Shown in pieces: positions 22,461-34,140 of a stretch of 64,000 nucleotides of DNA. Source of the DNA: Peromyscus leucopus (lineage: Eukaryota > Chordata > Mammalia > Rodentia > Cricetidae); NCBI RefSeq assembly GCF_004664715.2, contig NC_051079.1, positions 60,442,660-60,506,659 on the forward strand, in the 5' to 3' direction. Numbering within the stretch: position 1 is the stretch's first letter; every line of letters starts with the position of its first letter. The notes below the pieces were generated by a model. It was given only the letters and a program-made list of their open reading frames with translations, ran no database searches and had not been told where the DNA came from. A program made the translations under genes and the position numbers.

Positions 22461-22689
22461 CACTTCTGTATAAATGAAATTAGAGGATTCATTACCAAAC
22501 CATCTACAGAGAAACCCACATCACAGTTTTTAAAAACAATTTGAATAACTACTTTCGAATTTAAATACAAAAAAAATGCTGACTCTTCTTATTTGATTAA
22601 GGTAAAGGAAGCAATGCATTTTAGAGACACACAATTGACAAAACTCAAACGGATCCTAAAGATAATGACAATAAAGGAAAAGTGGCAAT

Positions 22690-22965
22690 TGGAGATGGAG
22701 ACAGTTCAGCTTCTGAAGCACTCACATTGCAAGTGTGAGGACCCAAGTGTAATCCTCAGCAGCCACACAATGGAGCTGCCCCTCATTCCCAGCAATGGAG
22801 AAGTGGACGCAGGGATGTTTGGACTTGCTGACTAGCCAGCCTGGACGACTCGGCTAGTTCCGGGCCAGTAACAGACAGGCTGGAAAGCAAAGGGACAACG
22901 CCTGAAGTTACCCTCTGCCTCTGGCGTCCACACCTACATAAACGCTCCCTACAAACACACACACA

Positions 22966-23030
<65 letters not shown>

Positions 23031-23031
23031 C
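22690..23031 (+). mobile_element. Composite B2-type SINE ending in (AC)n(GA)n
   Basis: The head is 'ttggagatggagacagttca' and 'aagtgtgaggacccaagtgt'. The B1-like middle is 'ctagccagcctggacgact'. The end is 'accctctgcctctggcgtc' then 'cacacctacataaac'. A (AC)n stretch and about 26 GA units (22979-23030) form the tail. Same family as 33850 (sense) and 282 and 28640 (antisense). Confidence 0.8.
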
Positions 23032-23599
23032 AATCAAAGCAAAATAAAGTTATTAAGAGTTATTAAGTTGCACTTGAAACAAAAAGGCATTAATTGAAGA
23101 TGGATTATAAAATAAGATACATTCTATAAACCCCAGGGAAACCACTACAGCATTTTGAACTGGGTGTATTCATAATGAATTAGCATCAAAGAGAGAAGAG
23201 TCACATAAATAATCCAAAAGCACATGGTAAAACACAGAAGGAAAACAAGATTGGATCAAGCAGGAAACAACTAGAAAGATGATCCCTTGTCCTTCTGAGT
23301 TATTTTAAATAGAACACAGGTGAAAGAGAGGTTTTGGTCATGAATATGCTGCGTCCAACAAATACAATATCTAAAAAGTTACAAAAACATAACTTAGAAA
23401 CAAAACATGAAAATGCATATTCAACCCTCAGTAAATCTAACTGAAACACAACTATAAAATAAATTCTCCCGCAGCCTTAATATCAGATATTTGTGACACA
23501 CATTCAGGTTGGAAGCCGAGAACACATGACACTCTGCAACTTCTTCTAGGTTCAACAACTAGATTTTATCTCTCCCTCCCCTGTGAGCTCACAGAGCTA
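23032..23599. other. No recognised feature
   Basis: AT-rich, A-rich on the plus strand; no repeat or gene recognised. Confidence 0.4.
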
Positions 23600-23712
23600 C
23601 ATCAGCCCTCCTCTTTTGTAGCCCTAGCTGGCTTCAAACTCACAGAGACAGAGATCAGTCTGCCTTTGCCTCCCAAGTGCTAGGGTCAAAATGTGCATCA
23701 TCATGCCCTGCC
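23600..23712 (-). mobile_element. Truncated B1 SINE (antisense)
   Basis: 'tttgtagccctagctggctt', 'aaactcacagagacagagat', 'tgcctttgcctcccaagtgc' and 'tagggtcaaaatgtgcatca' are in antisense B1 order; diverged. Confidence 0.75.
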
Positions 23713-25072
23713 TTCAGGATGGTTTTCAAATTACTTTCATGGTTAGGTGGAGGCCTTTGACTAAGTATTGCCAGTGAAACAACGCGTGTCCCTTATGGTT
23801 GCAAGCCCCTGCTCTTTAAAGAATCAAAAGGCCCCTTCTTTCCTCTTTTACAGCATAAAGCGATGCTGGAGATGATGCATAGAGATGATAGCATATTCAC
23901 GCAACCCAGTTCTTGAAAGAAGAATCCCAAGGAAGTGCCATAATGACCTACTGACACATGAAAAAAAATAAAAAATACAAAACCAGCAAAACGAAGAGCA
24001 CTCTATTACTCAACCTAGAACCAAGATTTGGGTAAACAGGAACCTTGGGCCGCATCAGGACAGTTGTCTGTTTTGATAAATGGGTAATATTGAATGCGTT
24101 TGTTTATGTACCATCTGGGATGCTTCTAGACTGCACTGGCAAAGCCTAGTGGTGACAACAGGTGCCGTAAGGCTGCAAATAAAGACATACTTGTCATCTG
24201 GCCCATTAAAACACAGCCACAGCTAGGGTAATGGGTAATAAAACATGTGTAGGATAGAAAATATAAGGAAAGTCCTAGAGGGCAAACTTAACATTAGTGC
24301 CTAGTATTGGGAACACCAACTCCGAAGCAAAATATGGATATAAAAAAGAATGAGTTATATAAACTACATTTAGTACTATATAGTCTATCACAAGGATAAA
24401 TCATCATATGGTACAAGCAAGCATTGTATTTAGGTTTTAATGTTATTTATTATGAATCATGATATTACTTTGCTTAATATTATCAAGGTATATCATAAGC
24501 ATTTATGAGAATATCACAATCAAACAATCAAATCCATTTTAATACAATTAACATATACTAGTAATAAAATTACTACCTAGACTCACTAAATAATATAAAT
24601 GGTTACCTTCATGCTTCATTCATATCTAAAGTATTTTAAAATGACTTCATAACAAATTGTTCAATATTATAATGTGCTCCTTTTCCAGCAGGTGTAATGG
24701 TGGAATATACTGTGTTTATCCTCCAGGACCACTGAATCTACATATTATACCATGAAGAAAACTTAAAAAATGGACACTTGGCACTACAAGGGAATGATGC
24801 CTCATTAGGCAAGAATTTATTACATCCATGCCATCTGAGAGGCCGCATTTGACAAATTAATTATATCTCTCATAACAAGCACCTCTGCTCAAATCTCTAT
24901 GGCATGTCCAAAGAGAATATGTCTCTGGCAACAGCCACATTGCCGGTAATAAACCCTAACATATTCCTCTGTAGCCTCATTTTGCTTTGAAAGTATAGTA
25001 CAAGAAATGTGGCAAAACTTTTCCCTTATGGTCTATTTACTAAATTGTTTCTAGGGTGTTTAGTGTTGTTTG
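23713..25072. other. 1.4 kb without recognised repeat or gene
   Basis: AT-rich from about 24240; no repeat or gene recognised. A (TTTG)4 run lies at 25073-25088. Confidence 0.4.
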
Positions 25073-25126
25073 TTTGTTTGTTTGTTTGCTGCTGTTAGTT
25101 TTACTGGTTTGGGTTTGGGAATTTGA

Positions 25127-25955
25127 GAACAGGGTTTCATTAAATCCCAGGCTTGCTTCAAATTTTCTGTCACCAAGTGTAAGGTTTACAAGAGAAAAAG
25201 ACCACCAGAACTGTATTGAGTCCAGAGAATGAAGCTTTATTGAGGTACAGACTGCCAGGGTGTCTCCAAGAGAAGGGAAAGCATCAGGGCCAAAAGGGAG
25301 TTTGGGCTTTCATAGTATAGTTTAAGTCAGGTGGGAAAGAGTGGGAAACTGCTGCAAACAAAGGAACTGTTGTAAACTGAAAGGGGACCTCTGGTCATTA
25401 AGATAAAAAGATGCTGTGGGGGTTAAGATAACAGGATGCTGTTGTCAGGCTGCTCTTAGAAAGATAAAGGTCAGATTCCTGAGATGTGCAGAACATGCAG
25501 TTTCTATTTCCCCTAAGGGGCTGGTTTCCTCTTGGCCAGGGACTTAGGCCAGCCTAATTGATTATAAAGGTGTTGATGGTCTCCTCTAGCTACTTTCTGC
25601 TGATCAGAGGCACTGAGTCTGGGGACAGAAGGGCTGGGCATGACTTGTCCAAATCATAGAGTGCCCTCTGCTTCAGGAAAGCCTAAGGGATGATATGGGG
25701 TAGAAGATAGACAGGTTAGGAAAAGTCTGTTAAAAATATGATGGGTCATTTGTTTGCCTGGTTTAGAATGCATGTGTGGAGGCATAAGACTAAGAGGCAC
25801 ACAGAATGTGCAGTATTTGTTTCTCTGAAATGGTTGGTTCCCTCGTAGCCAGGTGTTGGTCCAGCCTAACACCAAGGATCACCTAGAACTCCTGATTCTT
25901 CTGCCTCTACCTCCCAAGGACTGGGATTACAGGTGTATGCCTCCACACCTGCCCA
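25127..25955 (-). mobile_element. B1 SINE (antisense) split by an LTR
   Basis: The left piece at 25127-25177 (gagaacagggtttcattaaa, ccaggcttgcttcaaatttt) and the right piece at 25877-25955 (ctgcctctacctcccaagga, ctgggattacaggtgtatgc) are the two ends of one antisense B1-like element. The interruption is the LTR at 25178-25871. Old and diverged. Confidence 0.7.
25178..25871 (-). mobile_element. Solo LTR of 694 bp with 5-bp TSD
   Basis: The plus strand begins TGTAAGG and ends CCTAACA; both ends fit TG...CA. The flanks are ccaag at 25173-25177 and 25872-25876, a perfect 5-bp duplication. On the minus strand a poly-A signal (caataaagc, complement of about 25232-25240) sits about 60 bp before the 3' end, so transcription would run on the minus strand. 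Two similar blocks (about 25487-25557 and 25800-25870, both ending cagcctaa) suggest an internal duplication in the upstream part. Family not identified. Confidence 0.8.
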
Positions 25956-26389
25956 AGCTTTGAATGATGATAAGTCAAAAAGGCAGATGTTTAGGACCCA
26001 GGTCATGGTGGATGTAATCTCCAATTTTTATATCTTCTGCATTAATAATTTGATGATCCCTCATTTCAAGGTCCATGGTAGATGTGCTTTTACCTGAGCT
26101 TAAGGACAATACTATAAGAAAGTTACTGTGAGTAAGGAGCAGAAGTTCCTAGATAAAGCCAGATGTTTGAAATCAACCCTCCACCACTGCTCAGTAGTTC
26201 TTGACCCAGATGTCTGGGAATATCCTGGAAGCAGGCAGAGGGATAATAGCATCTCACCTTCCAGGCCTGGATCTCTAGGACTCCCTGTGCTTCAAAGCCA
26301 CACACAGCAGTGTCTTTCAAGACTTCATAGGCAAAATCTAGACTTTCATTCATTCATTCATTCATTCATTTACTGATTTATATTAACTT
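25956..26389. other. No recognised feature; short (CATT)n
   Basis: Unannotated apart from a (ATTC)n run at about 26346-26370. Confidence 0.45.
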
Positions 26390-26609
26390 CTTTTTTTTCA
26401 TTTTTCTTTATTAAGAAATTTTCTACTCACTCTACATACTGCTCACAGATCCCACCTCTTCCCTCTTCCCACCCCCAGCCCTCTCTCCCAAGCAGCTTCA
26501 CATCTCCCCAATCAAGGTCTCCCATGGGGAGTCAGTGGAGCCCGCACACTGAGCCTAGGCAGGTCCAAGCCCCTTCCCACTGCACCAAGGCTGCTTCATA
26601 GCATTCCTC
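26390..26609 (-). mobile_element. LINE-1 3' end fragment (antisense)
   Basis: 'ttttcatttttctttattaa', 'ctacatactgctcacagatc', a CCC/TCC-rich block and 'aaggtctcccatggggagtc' give the same order as the LINE-1 3' ends at 7230 and 15258. It is cut off at its right side, near the LTR insertion. Confidence 0.8.
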
Positions 26610-26954
26610 TGTTATGGATATCGCTCTATATAAATAAAACACTGATAGCCAGTGACCAGACAGGAAGTATAGCCGGGACAAGGAAAGAGGAGAATTGGGG
26701 AAACAGGAAGAAGGGGAGAGACACTGAAGCCACCGCCAGGACAAGCAACATGTAAAGACACCAGTAAGCCACCAGCCACGTGGCAAGGTATAGATTTATA
26801 AAAATGGATTAATTTAAGATAAAAGAATAGTTAGCAAAAAGCCTGCCATGGCCATACAGTTTATAAGTAATATAAGCGTCTGAGTGATTATTTTATACAT
26901 GGATTGTGGGACTGTAGGGCTTGGTGGAACCTGGAGAAAAGCCCTCTGGCAACA
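26610..26954 (+). mobile_element. Solo LTR of 345 bp, ERVK-like, perfect 6-bp TSD
   Basis: Begins TGTTATGGATATCGCTCTAT and ends ctggcaACA. It is flanked by ttcctc at 26604-26609 and 26955-26960. A TATA-like ctatataaataaaac lies at the 5' end. Internal words are 'aggaagtatagccgggacaa', 'ccacgtggcaaggtatagat' and 'ttaatttaagataaaagaat'. It is a different family from the six 'A' copies. A partial relative is at 63046. Confidence 0.88.
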
Positions 26955-26960
26955 TTCCTC

Positions 26961-27540
26961 TGTGATTACAGCATTCTATCCTGCATGGCAGCTTTTTAAG
27001 ACAAAAGATAAACAACTCAAAACAGCTTTAGGAAGTCCCTGAAACCAACCAGATTCACTAGGTCCCCTCCTTCCCAAGAGTAAACAATAAGAAGGCTGAG
27101 AGGTTGAGAGTCACTCTCAGACAAGCCGAGCTGCAAAGAAAAGTCTCAGACAAGGCAATCAGTATGGAAAGAAGCAGAAAACAGCTGAGCTGCTTGGAAG
27201 AGGTGTAGACCAACCAACTGAGCCACTCAGGAGGGATACTCTGCAACCTGCTGAGCCATCTGCCCAGTGTGCTCCAGGTTTTCTAGCTTTTGTGAGCTGT
27301 CACTCATGCTTGGTGAGCTTTGGTGATGCAGCTTCCTTGAGCCCTGAGCTGTCTTTGGAGATGCAGCTTGCCATTTTTGCTCCTTCAAATAACTCCTCAC
27401 CCATATTCTTTTAAGTGACCCCAATAAAACTCATTGGCTCACCAAGTTGGACTTTGGTGATATCCGTACTTTGATGTGTCGTGAGCTACCTAGCTGGGGT
27501 GAATAGATGAGTGTCTTGCACCTCCCCAGGGAAATTCTTG
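26961..27540 (+). mobile_element. Candidate LTR-like sequence (boundaries unknown)
   Basis: The stretch from about 27020 has a retroviral LTR look: a GC-mixed upstream part, a poly-A signal ccccaataaaactcattgg at about 27420-27437 and a GT-rich region after it (ggtgatatccgtactttgat). I could not find matching ends or a target duplication, so the call rests on composition and the poly-A context only. Confidence 0.4.
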
Positions 27541-27988
27541 TCATACAACATAAAAAAGACTTTTCTGTGCATTTTTATATGAAAGCCTGGGATAAAATTT
27601 TTGTAAGAGAAAAAGGTTAAGACATCATCCATATCTCTAGAAAGTCAAAGAGGAAGGAAATGATCCATCTCTTCAGCCTTGTTGCGTTTGGCCATTTCAG
27701 TTTAATTCCTCCACAGCTCTGTCATTTTACATTTAAAGTAACAATGACTCAAAGAGTTATACATACAGAGATGTAGTTTTCACACTAATATAGACACATT
27801 TTTGTTCTACAATATTAAAATGTATTGGATAATAAACTCATAAACTGCATCAATTCTGTTGGCTACATTTTTTGCCAAGTAGTTATAATTTTCCTTGATG
27901 TGTTTTCATAGGCAAGGACAGATCCTCTTTTTCCAAGTTTAATTAATGATATTAAACTCTCATACCATATATTATACATCACAGAATT
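27541..27988. other. No recognised feature
   Basis: AT-rich; no repeat or gene recognised. Confidence 0.4.
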
Positions 27989-27995
27989 GATAGAT

Positions 27996-28033
<38 letters not shown>

Positions 28034-28039
28034 AGATAG

Positions 28040-28081
<42 letters not shown>
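27989..28081 (+). repeat. (GATA)n microsatellite, interrupted
   Basis: Two GATA blocks of roughly 9 and 13 units are separated by agaagatagtagat near 28031-28044. Confidence 0.95.
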
Positions 28082-28083
<2 letters not shown>

Positions 28084-28639
28084 TATATGTATGGTTATAT
28101 AATAACTATGAAAAGTTTAAATGTTAAAGAGGTTGCAAAGTTCGAGGAATTCTGACTGGAGACAGAGAGGTAATACAACTGTAAAGAAAATCACTGAAGA
28201 TGGTTAGATATTAACAAAGCCCTGAAGACAGCTTCTGGAATTAAGCAGAGCTGAGCCTCATGGTCTCAGGGTTGAGCCAGGTACAGGACTGAGTCTAGCT
28301 GCACAGGTGGAGAACAGGCAGAGATCTGAAAGGACAAAAATACAAATACCAAGATGGCAAGCTGAATGGAGAGCATCAAGCAGTGGAGACTGAGCTAAGC
28401 TGAAGCTTTTGGACGAGTTAGAAGTTCTCCATTTATTATCCCCTTTGTGTACACACAAGTGGTCAAAGGACAGGACAGTGGAGCAGTGATACTCACAGAG
28501 TTAAGTTGTCTCCTCCTTATGGGGTCCATGAGAACATTTTCTACCTCTCATCACTAGTGCATTCAATAAATTCTCAGTCCTGGATCTGAGATATATATAT
28601 TTGTGTAGACTATGAATGTGTGGACTATGTAGATGTGTA
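28082..28639. other. No recognised feature
   Basis: Unannotated; a 66-codon open frame at 28258-28458 has no recognised motif. Confidence 0.4.
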
Positions 28640-28960
28640 CACATATGTATGTGGAGGTACATTCATCTACTCCAGTGCACCTGGAGGCCAGAAGTTGACA
28701 TCAGCATGTCTTCTTTACCACCTTCTATTTTTATTTTTCTCTTTTTTTTTCTAGGCAGAGTTTCTCACTGAACCTGAGGCTTACTGTATCAGCAACTCTA
28801 GCTTGCCAACAAGTCCTAGGGATCTTCCTGTCTCTTCTGACCCCAGCCTTGGGGTCACAGAGATGCTCTGGCTTTCACATGGGTGCTGGAGATTTGAACT
28901 CAGGTTTTTATGCTTGTTTGTCAAGCCCTTTACCCACTGGTCCACCTCCCCATACCTGGT
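28640..28960 (-). mobile_element. Composite B2-type SINE (antisense)
   Basis: 'cacctggaggccagaagttg', 'tttctcactgaacctgaggc', 'acatgggtgctggagatttg' and 'aagccctttacccactggtc' are colinear with the element at 282-577, so this is the same composite family. It explains the open frame at 28803-29042. Confidence 0.8.
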
Positions 28961-28964
28961 AGGT

Positions 28965-29330
28965 TTTATTTTTTCCTTAAATATTCATTTATTTATTTTT
29001 ATTTTGAGATTAATTTCTCTCTTCTCTATCCTCTCTCCATAACCTCCCACATGCCTCTCCTGGTCTCTTTCAAATTCATGACCTCTTTTTACATTAATTC
29101 CTAAATATGACCTGATCAGTCCATATAATGTTACTTGTATGTATGTTTTCAGGGTTCACCATTTGGTAATGAATAATAGCCATTCAGTGTGCTCTTCCCT
29201 GGGAAAGGTTATTTCTTCCACTCTCTGCATTCCTTATTTGCCTGTAACTCTTGGTGTAAAGTTGATGCTTTTAATGTGTCCATGTGCTCCTCTTTTCCCA
29301 GTGTACACTGGGAAATTTATCAACGGTGCC
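28965..29330 (-). mobile_element. LINE-like rodent repeat 'B' (antisense, 3' part)
   Basis: 'cctggtctctttcaaattca', 'cagtccatataatgttactt', 'gtatgttttcagggttcacc' and 'gtgtgctcttccctgggaaa' align with 55800-56050. The reverse complement aligns with 45220-45400. It matches a very common mouse repeat, probably an old LINE-1 (Lx-like) 3' region; the name is uncertain. Confidence 0.7.
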
Positions 29331-32154
29331 TTTCTACTTTTCAGAATGAATTATCAGTGTGGGTCTTGCAGGTGCTGCTTGATGTAGGAGAGGCGATGTT
29401 GTCCACCTGCTAAACTAGGTGCAGAATCATCCTTCTCTGTCCTCAAAATAGAACCAAAAGCAGCTTGTAAAATGAAATCACTCCAGCAAAGGACAGTCTG
29501 GAAAACACTGTGTGTCACAGTGTTGGCTTGGCTTAGAGCAGGCTAGAGACACTCAGAAATACCAGGCCCATGGTGTAACCTGAGATCTAACTCCAAAGCT
29601 TATTTAATAATACATTATGTTTATAGTTTAACAAAACAATGTTTGAAGGATTCGTATGTCAATATTATAAAAAAAAAAATGTGAGTATTGTGGAGTTTAG
29701 GCAGTGGAAGTCAGTGTAAAATTTTCCCTGACTCAAATATTAGAAGTACCCAGAAGAAAAACAAAGAGATTTCCAGTTCATGACAAATAATATGAGCCAT
29801 CTAAGAACAGTCAGTGTGTCTTAGTTCAATTTCTATGTGCTGAACAAATAATATATATTGCATGCATGTGGTAGAAATGAGTTAAATAAACAAAAAGAAA
29901 AAAGAAGGAAAGGAGAAATGAGAAAACATTGGCAACAAGGAGAACTCTGGGTTTTGAGTTCTTGGATTTGGAAGAGAAAGAAGCTATTACAATTGTCAGG
30001 GCAAACCTCTCTGCAGGCCCTAGGGGACAAATTATTCACTTAATGAATCTCATACTACTTTCATTTTGTGGTTTCAGTGACTCCAAATTTGCAAAAGACT
30101 CATCCTTGTTGGCTTGATTTTGAGTGAAGGCAAGCTCTGTCTGGAAGCTGTCTGAGCAAAAAATACGATGCCCTCTGTTAAAAGAGAGTGGAGCAGGGAA
30201 CTGACCTAGTGAGTGCTGGTGAAGCCGACTCTTGTCAGCCAGGATGACTTGAGAGATCATCAGTTGGCTAATTATGGCCAATCACAAGCTCCCTCTAGCC
30301 CTCTGAAGATGCAGGCTGCATTCCCATTGTGAACCACATGCCAGGGCTACTAGAAAGCAATCAGTTGACCTAGAATTCTAGACAATAGACCCTGCTACCC
30401 TTCCCCAGCAAGTCTATGGATTAGCACAGGAACAAAGCCACAAAGTATCTAGATATCTAGATTCAAACTCCTCTTAGGAATCCCAGGAGGTTCTCTCTCT
30501 TACCCTTTCCTGCTTTTGTTTGTTTGTTTTGGGTTGGTATTTTAGTTAAGCACACATAGTTCTTAAGTACCTATGATTTGTTGGACTGTGGAGAAAACGT
30601 ATGTTGTGTTGCTGCCTCTTGCCTGTACTTGCAATTGTGATGCCCTGTAGGTTTAAAGTGATATAGGTTGAAGAATTATTATTAAATGCATAAATGAATA
30701 GCATTGTACGATCATAAAGCATCTTGTGGTACTTTACACTAGCACTTTAGTTATTGATGATATCATTATTTCAATAAGAAAGACATGGTAAATAGAAACT
30801 CACACCAATCAATATTATGCTGAAATATACAAACTGTTTTCCCCCTAAACAAATTCCATGGCTTTGTCCCCTTTAAAAACAGGCTGTTGTGTCTCACCAT
30901 CTATTATGTGAGCTTCAATGTGTATCCTATCATTTGCTAATCCACATTCCTTAACTCCACCTGTGAGTCCAGGGATATCTGGGAAGAAGCTGTGCTGTCC
31001 ACAGTCTAGCCAGGTTCAAGACTACAACTATCCATGATTGGAAACAGTGCAGAACGAACTCAAATACTGTGGAACAGAAAATACTGAATCTAAAGCAAGG
31101 GCAACATTAGGACAAAGGAAAAAGAAAAACAAAGTTGGCACCTCTGAGTGTCAAATGCCAACAGGGCTATGTGATAAAGAACAAGTCACATAGAGCAGCT
31201 GTGGAATCCTGCCACGACCAGGAAGGATCAGTTAAGTTACCCCTGTTCAGAAAACATCCAGAAAATTTCAGCATGATTACGAAGTAAAAGCCAGATAAGC
31301 ATCTTCCTCCCATGCACCTGTGGTAGAGACACATCTGCCTTCTTACTGGTCCCATGCTATGCCAAAAGCCGAAGTTTTATATTCTTTTCATAGACCTAGT
31401 TCCTTTGTAAGTCCCAGGGACCCCCATCTAAACACCCAAGGGCATTTCACCTCTGTTTTTCCTTCTATGAAGTTCCTACTCAGCTTCTCCAACTTTCAAG
31501 GTTGTACTAAACCTTGGATATGGACAAGCTATGCTGTAAACTGTTAATTGTTGTTATCCTTGGCCTATTCATTTCAAACACTGCATTGTTTGTTTGTTTG
31601 CTCATTTATTTATTGTAGTGTATGGGGCAGTGATACTTGATTGGGATTTTTTACTTTCATATGTGTTGGCCTTTATCACACACACGCCCCTCCCTTTGTT
31701 AGGCAGATGCCGCAACCTCTCACTGCCCTTAAGTATTCAGTATTAAAAGAGAAAATCGTAATTCTCCTGTAAGAAAATGTAGGAGATCCCACATCGTTAT
31801 GTCCAACCTGCCCTTCTCTACATCTTTTTTCCCTCACAGTCCTTCATTGCTCTATCTTTTCCAGGCATTTCAGAGCATAGATGCTGGGAGTACTTAGTCC
31901 CTTTCTCTCCTTACTCCACCTGCCTCTACTTAAATAAGCAAAATCAAAGGTCTTCTCTTAATGACTTATCAGCAAAGTGGCCTAAGCATCAGAAATATCC
32001 TGTGCCTTGGCCCTTTTCTATTCCTCCTATTAGTTTAAAAATGCTCCCCCCCCATTCTGCAAACAGATCTGGTGCTGTCTTTGCACATCTCCAATGGCTA
32101 GTGTTTTAATAAGAGAAAGAAAAGGGATTTTTCCACAGACATAGAGACGTGGAA

Positions 32155-32155
<1 letters not shown>
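29331..32155. other. 2.8 kb without recognised repeat or gene
   Basis: No transposable element was recognised apart from short TTTG runs (30517, 31587). Overlapping open frames at 29833-30281 on both strands have no recognised domain. The sequence near 30060-30330 looks unique. Confidence 0.4.

Positions 32156-32201
<46 letters not shown>
32156..32201 (+). repeat. (AC)n microsatellite
   Basis: About 22 uninterrupted AC units. Confidence 0.97.
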
Positions 32202-32206
<5 letters not shown>

Positions 32207-32404
32207 AGTACCACAGAAGGACAATGCAGAGATAGCAGTCATGCACCTCCAAGCCTAGAAGCATAAAGATTCCCAGCACCAACCAAAACTGAGGAGGCAG
32301 ATCCTGAAGGAGCCAGTATGGCTAATTTCAGACAGCTAGCCTGAAGAAATAGGAGTGAATTCATCAATGGATGTAACTCTAGGAATCTGCCAGTGCAGGT
32401 GATC

Positions 32405-32565
32405 CCCACAATTTATGAACAGTGCAACTCTTGGCAAACCATATTATCCCTAACTCTGAAATGGGGATAGTGATGATATCTATCACCAGAACTGCTCTGA
32501 GGAACAAGTGCAGTCAGGTTACGAAAAAATACGTAATGGCAAGCAGTATAAATACTACTTATTGG
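32405..32565 (+). mobile_element. MIR fragment (sense)
   Basis: 'actctgaaatggggatagtg' then 'tgctctgaggaacaagtgc' follows the MIR sense-strand order (gtaaaatggggataataat...gttgtgaggattaa). Confidence 0.65.
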
Positions 32566-32604
32566 AATGATTCTAATGATTTCAGTTATATAAGGAAGAG
32601 ATCA

Positions 32605-32678
32605 GGGATGAAGAAAATAAAAGGAAGAGAAGGAGGAGGAAAGGAGGAGGGAAGCAAAGGAAAGGAAGGGAGGAATTG
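32605..32678 (+). repeat. GA/GGA-rich low-complexity tract
   Basis: A purine-only run (ggaagagaaggaggaggaaa and onward). Confidence 0.9.
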
Positions 32679-32879
32679 AGCTTTCAGTTCTAAGGTGAAA
32701 TGTTCTTTCTGCAAATCATTGAATATTTTTATTATTTTAGAAACCTAGTACTTTGTTAATTCCAAACCACTGACCTTCATTTAAGATACTTCGAAAGGAA
32801 GCCAATAAAATTAGTCCTGACACTTAGGTGTGAAGGACTTAAAAAGTAACAGCTAACCAGTTGACCATTTCTAAGTGCT

Positions 32880-33015
32880 AAACACTCTTGGTCTCAGAAC
32901 TCTATGATCTATAGATATGAGGGTCATGCACGAGAAATTCAAGGTTCCAAAGCTTCAGAATTGGCACAAAGTCACAGTGTCAACCTGGTTCTGACTTCCA
33001 AGCCCGCCTATGGTA
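32880..33015 (-). mobile_element. Possible MIR fragment (antisense)
   Basis: 'cacaaagtcacagtgtcaac' then 'ctggttctgacttccaagcc' resembles the antisense MIR core (aaggtcacacagctag...ggattcgaacccaggtctgactccaaagcc). Weakly supported. Confidence 0.4.
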
Positions 33016-33049
33016 TTACTACTCAGTACTCCTTCACTCACACAACAAC

Positions 33050-33400
33050 GGGAAAGCTGGAAAACACACATGCCCCCCGCCAGAGTCACCTCCATAGCCT
33101 CACGATTCGGGGCTCACTCCTTCCTCTAAAGTCCCCCATTCAGTGGCAGGTGTCTCACTGCCCCTCAGCAACATGCATATCAACGCTGTGATTAACCTGC
33201 TGGAGTCTGGGCTGCCACCTCCTCCTTGGGCAATTTTCCAACCATTTAGTGGCATAATTATGAGAAACAAGGATGTAAACATTTCCTCCTGCAGCCTGGG
33301 AAGAGGGCCAGAGGACTCAACCTTGGTGAATTCCCTACGGGAAGCTGCTCGGTGGCGACTCTGTAGACTCAGCCTTCTCAGGTGACAAACTGGGAGGGAG
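33050..33400. other. GC-richer unique block, candidate conserved non-coding DNA
   Basis: Less AT-rich than its surroundings, with several CpGs and no repeat similarity. It contains a forkhead-type word TGTAAACA (33274-33281) next to ataattatga and an E-box CAGGTG near 33379. The overlapping open frames here on both strands have no recognised domain. Confidence 0.35.
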
Positions 33401-33454
33401 GGAAATTATCTTGGGCCCCCATTTCCTTGTCACATCAATAGAACCTATGCTGAT

Positions 33455-33790
33455 AGCAAACTGAGATTCGGCAATAAGAAAGAATGAAACAATAAATATG
33501 CTACAACATAGGGGGAAAAAACACGTAATATTGAATGAAAGAAACCAGTTGCAAAAGACCACATATAACACCAACTCATTTATGTGAAATGGCCAGAGAT
33601 GTCAACCTACAGGAACAGAAAGTAATCAGTGACTGCCTAGAGGTAAGCGAGAAATGCAAAACGTGAATGAGGATGAGCAATCTTAACAAGCAGATCAAGA
33701 CACTGAAGCACTGGACCACGGTAACAATGCAACTTACTCTCTTTGCTCATTAACTGCAGTTTAACTGGACCCTTAAAATTTTTTTGTGCT
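33455..33790 (+). mobile_element. Old L1M 3' region fragment
   Basis: 'atattgaatgaaagaaacca', 'ccacatataacaccaactca', 'atgtgaaatggccagagatg' and 'cagaaagtaatcagtgactg' are in the order of the L1M 3'UTR (tgaaagaagccagacac...atatgaaatgtccagaa...cagaaagtagattagtgg). Confidence 0.85.
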
Positions 33791-33849
33791 ATGTTTATTA
33801 TTACTCATAAGTTTGCTTTAAAAAGCAAACTCAGACTTACTAAAATTTC

Positions 33850-34140
33850 TGAAATGCAGCTGGAGAGATGGCTCAATGCGGAGTGTTTGCTACACAGCCG
33901 TGAAGACCAGAGTTTGATCCAAACACCCACACAAAAAGCCAAGTGTTGCAGCATACTCCTAACACCAAAGAGGCAGAGACAGGAGAAGCTTTCTGGTCTG
34001 CAGGTCTAGCCAAATCTTTAATTCCTCACTTCAATGAGAGACCTTGTCTCAAAAGCTAAGGTGGAGAGTGATAGAGGAAGACTACATGATACTGACTTTT
34101 TGCCCTCTACATGCATGCACACACACGTGAACACATACAT
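33850..34140 (+). mobile_element. Composite B2-type SINE (sense)
   Basis: Starts 'agctggagagatggctcaat'. The B1-like middle is 'gccaagtgttgcagcatact' and 'aatgagagaccttgtctcaa'. The end is 'aaggtggagagtgatagagg' and 'cacacacacgtgaacacata'. This is the clearest sense-strand copy of the family in the window. Confidence 0.85.

Noticed and set aside
33850..33880. tRNA-like A-box (gatggctcaat) that could suggest a tRNA gene
   Set aside because: It is the pol III promoter of a B2-type SINE; no cloverleaf follows.
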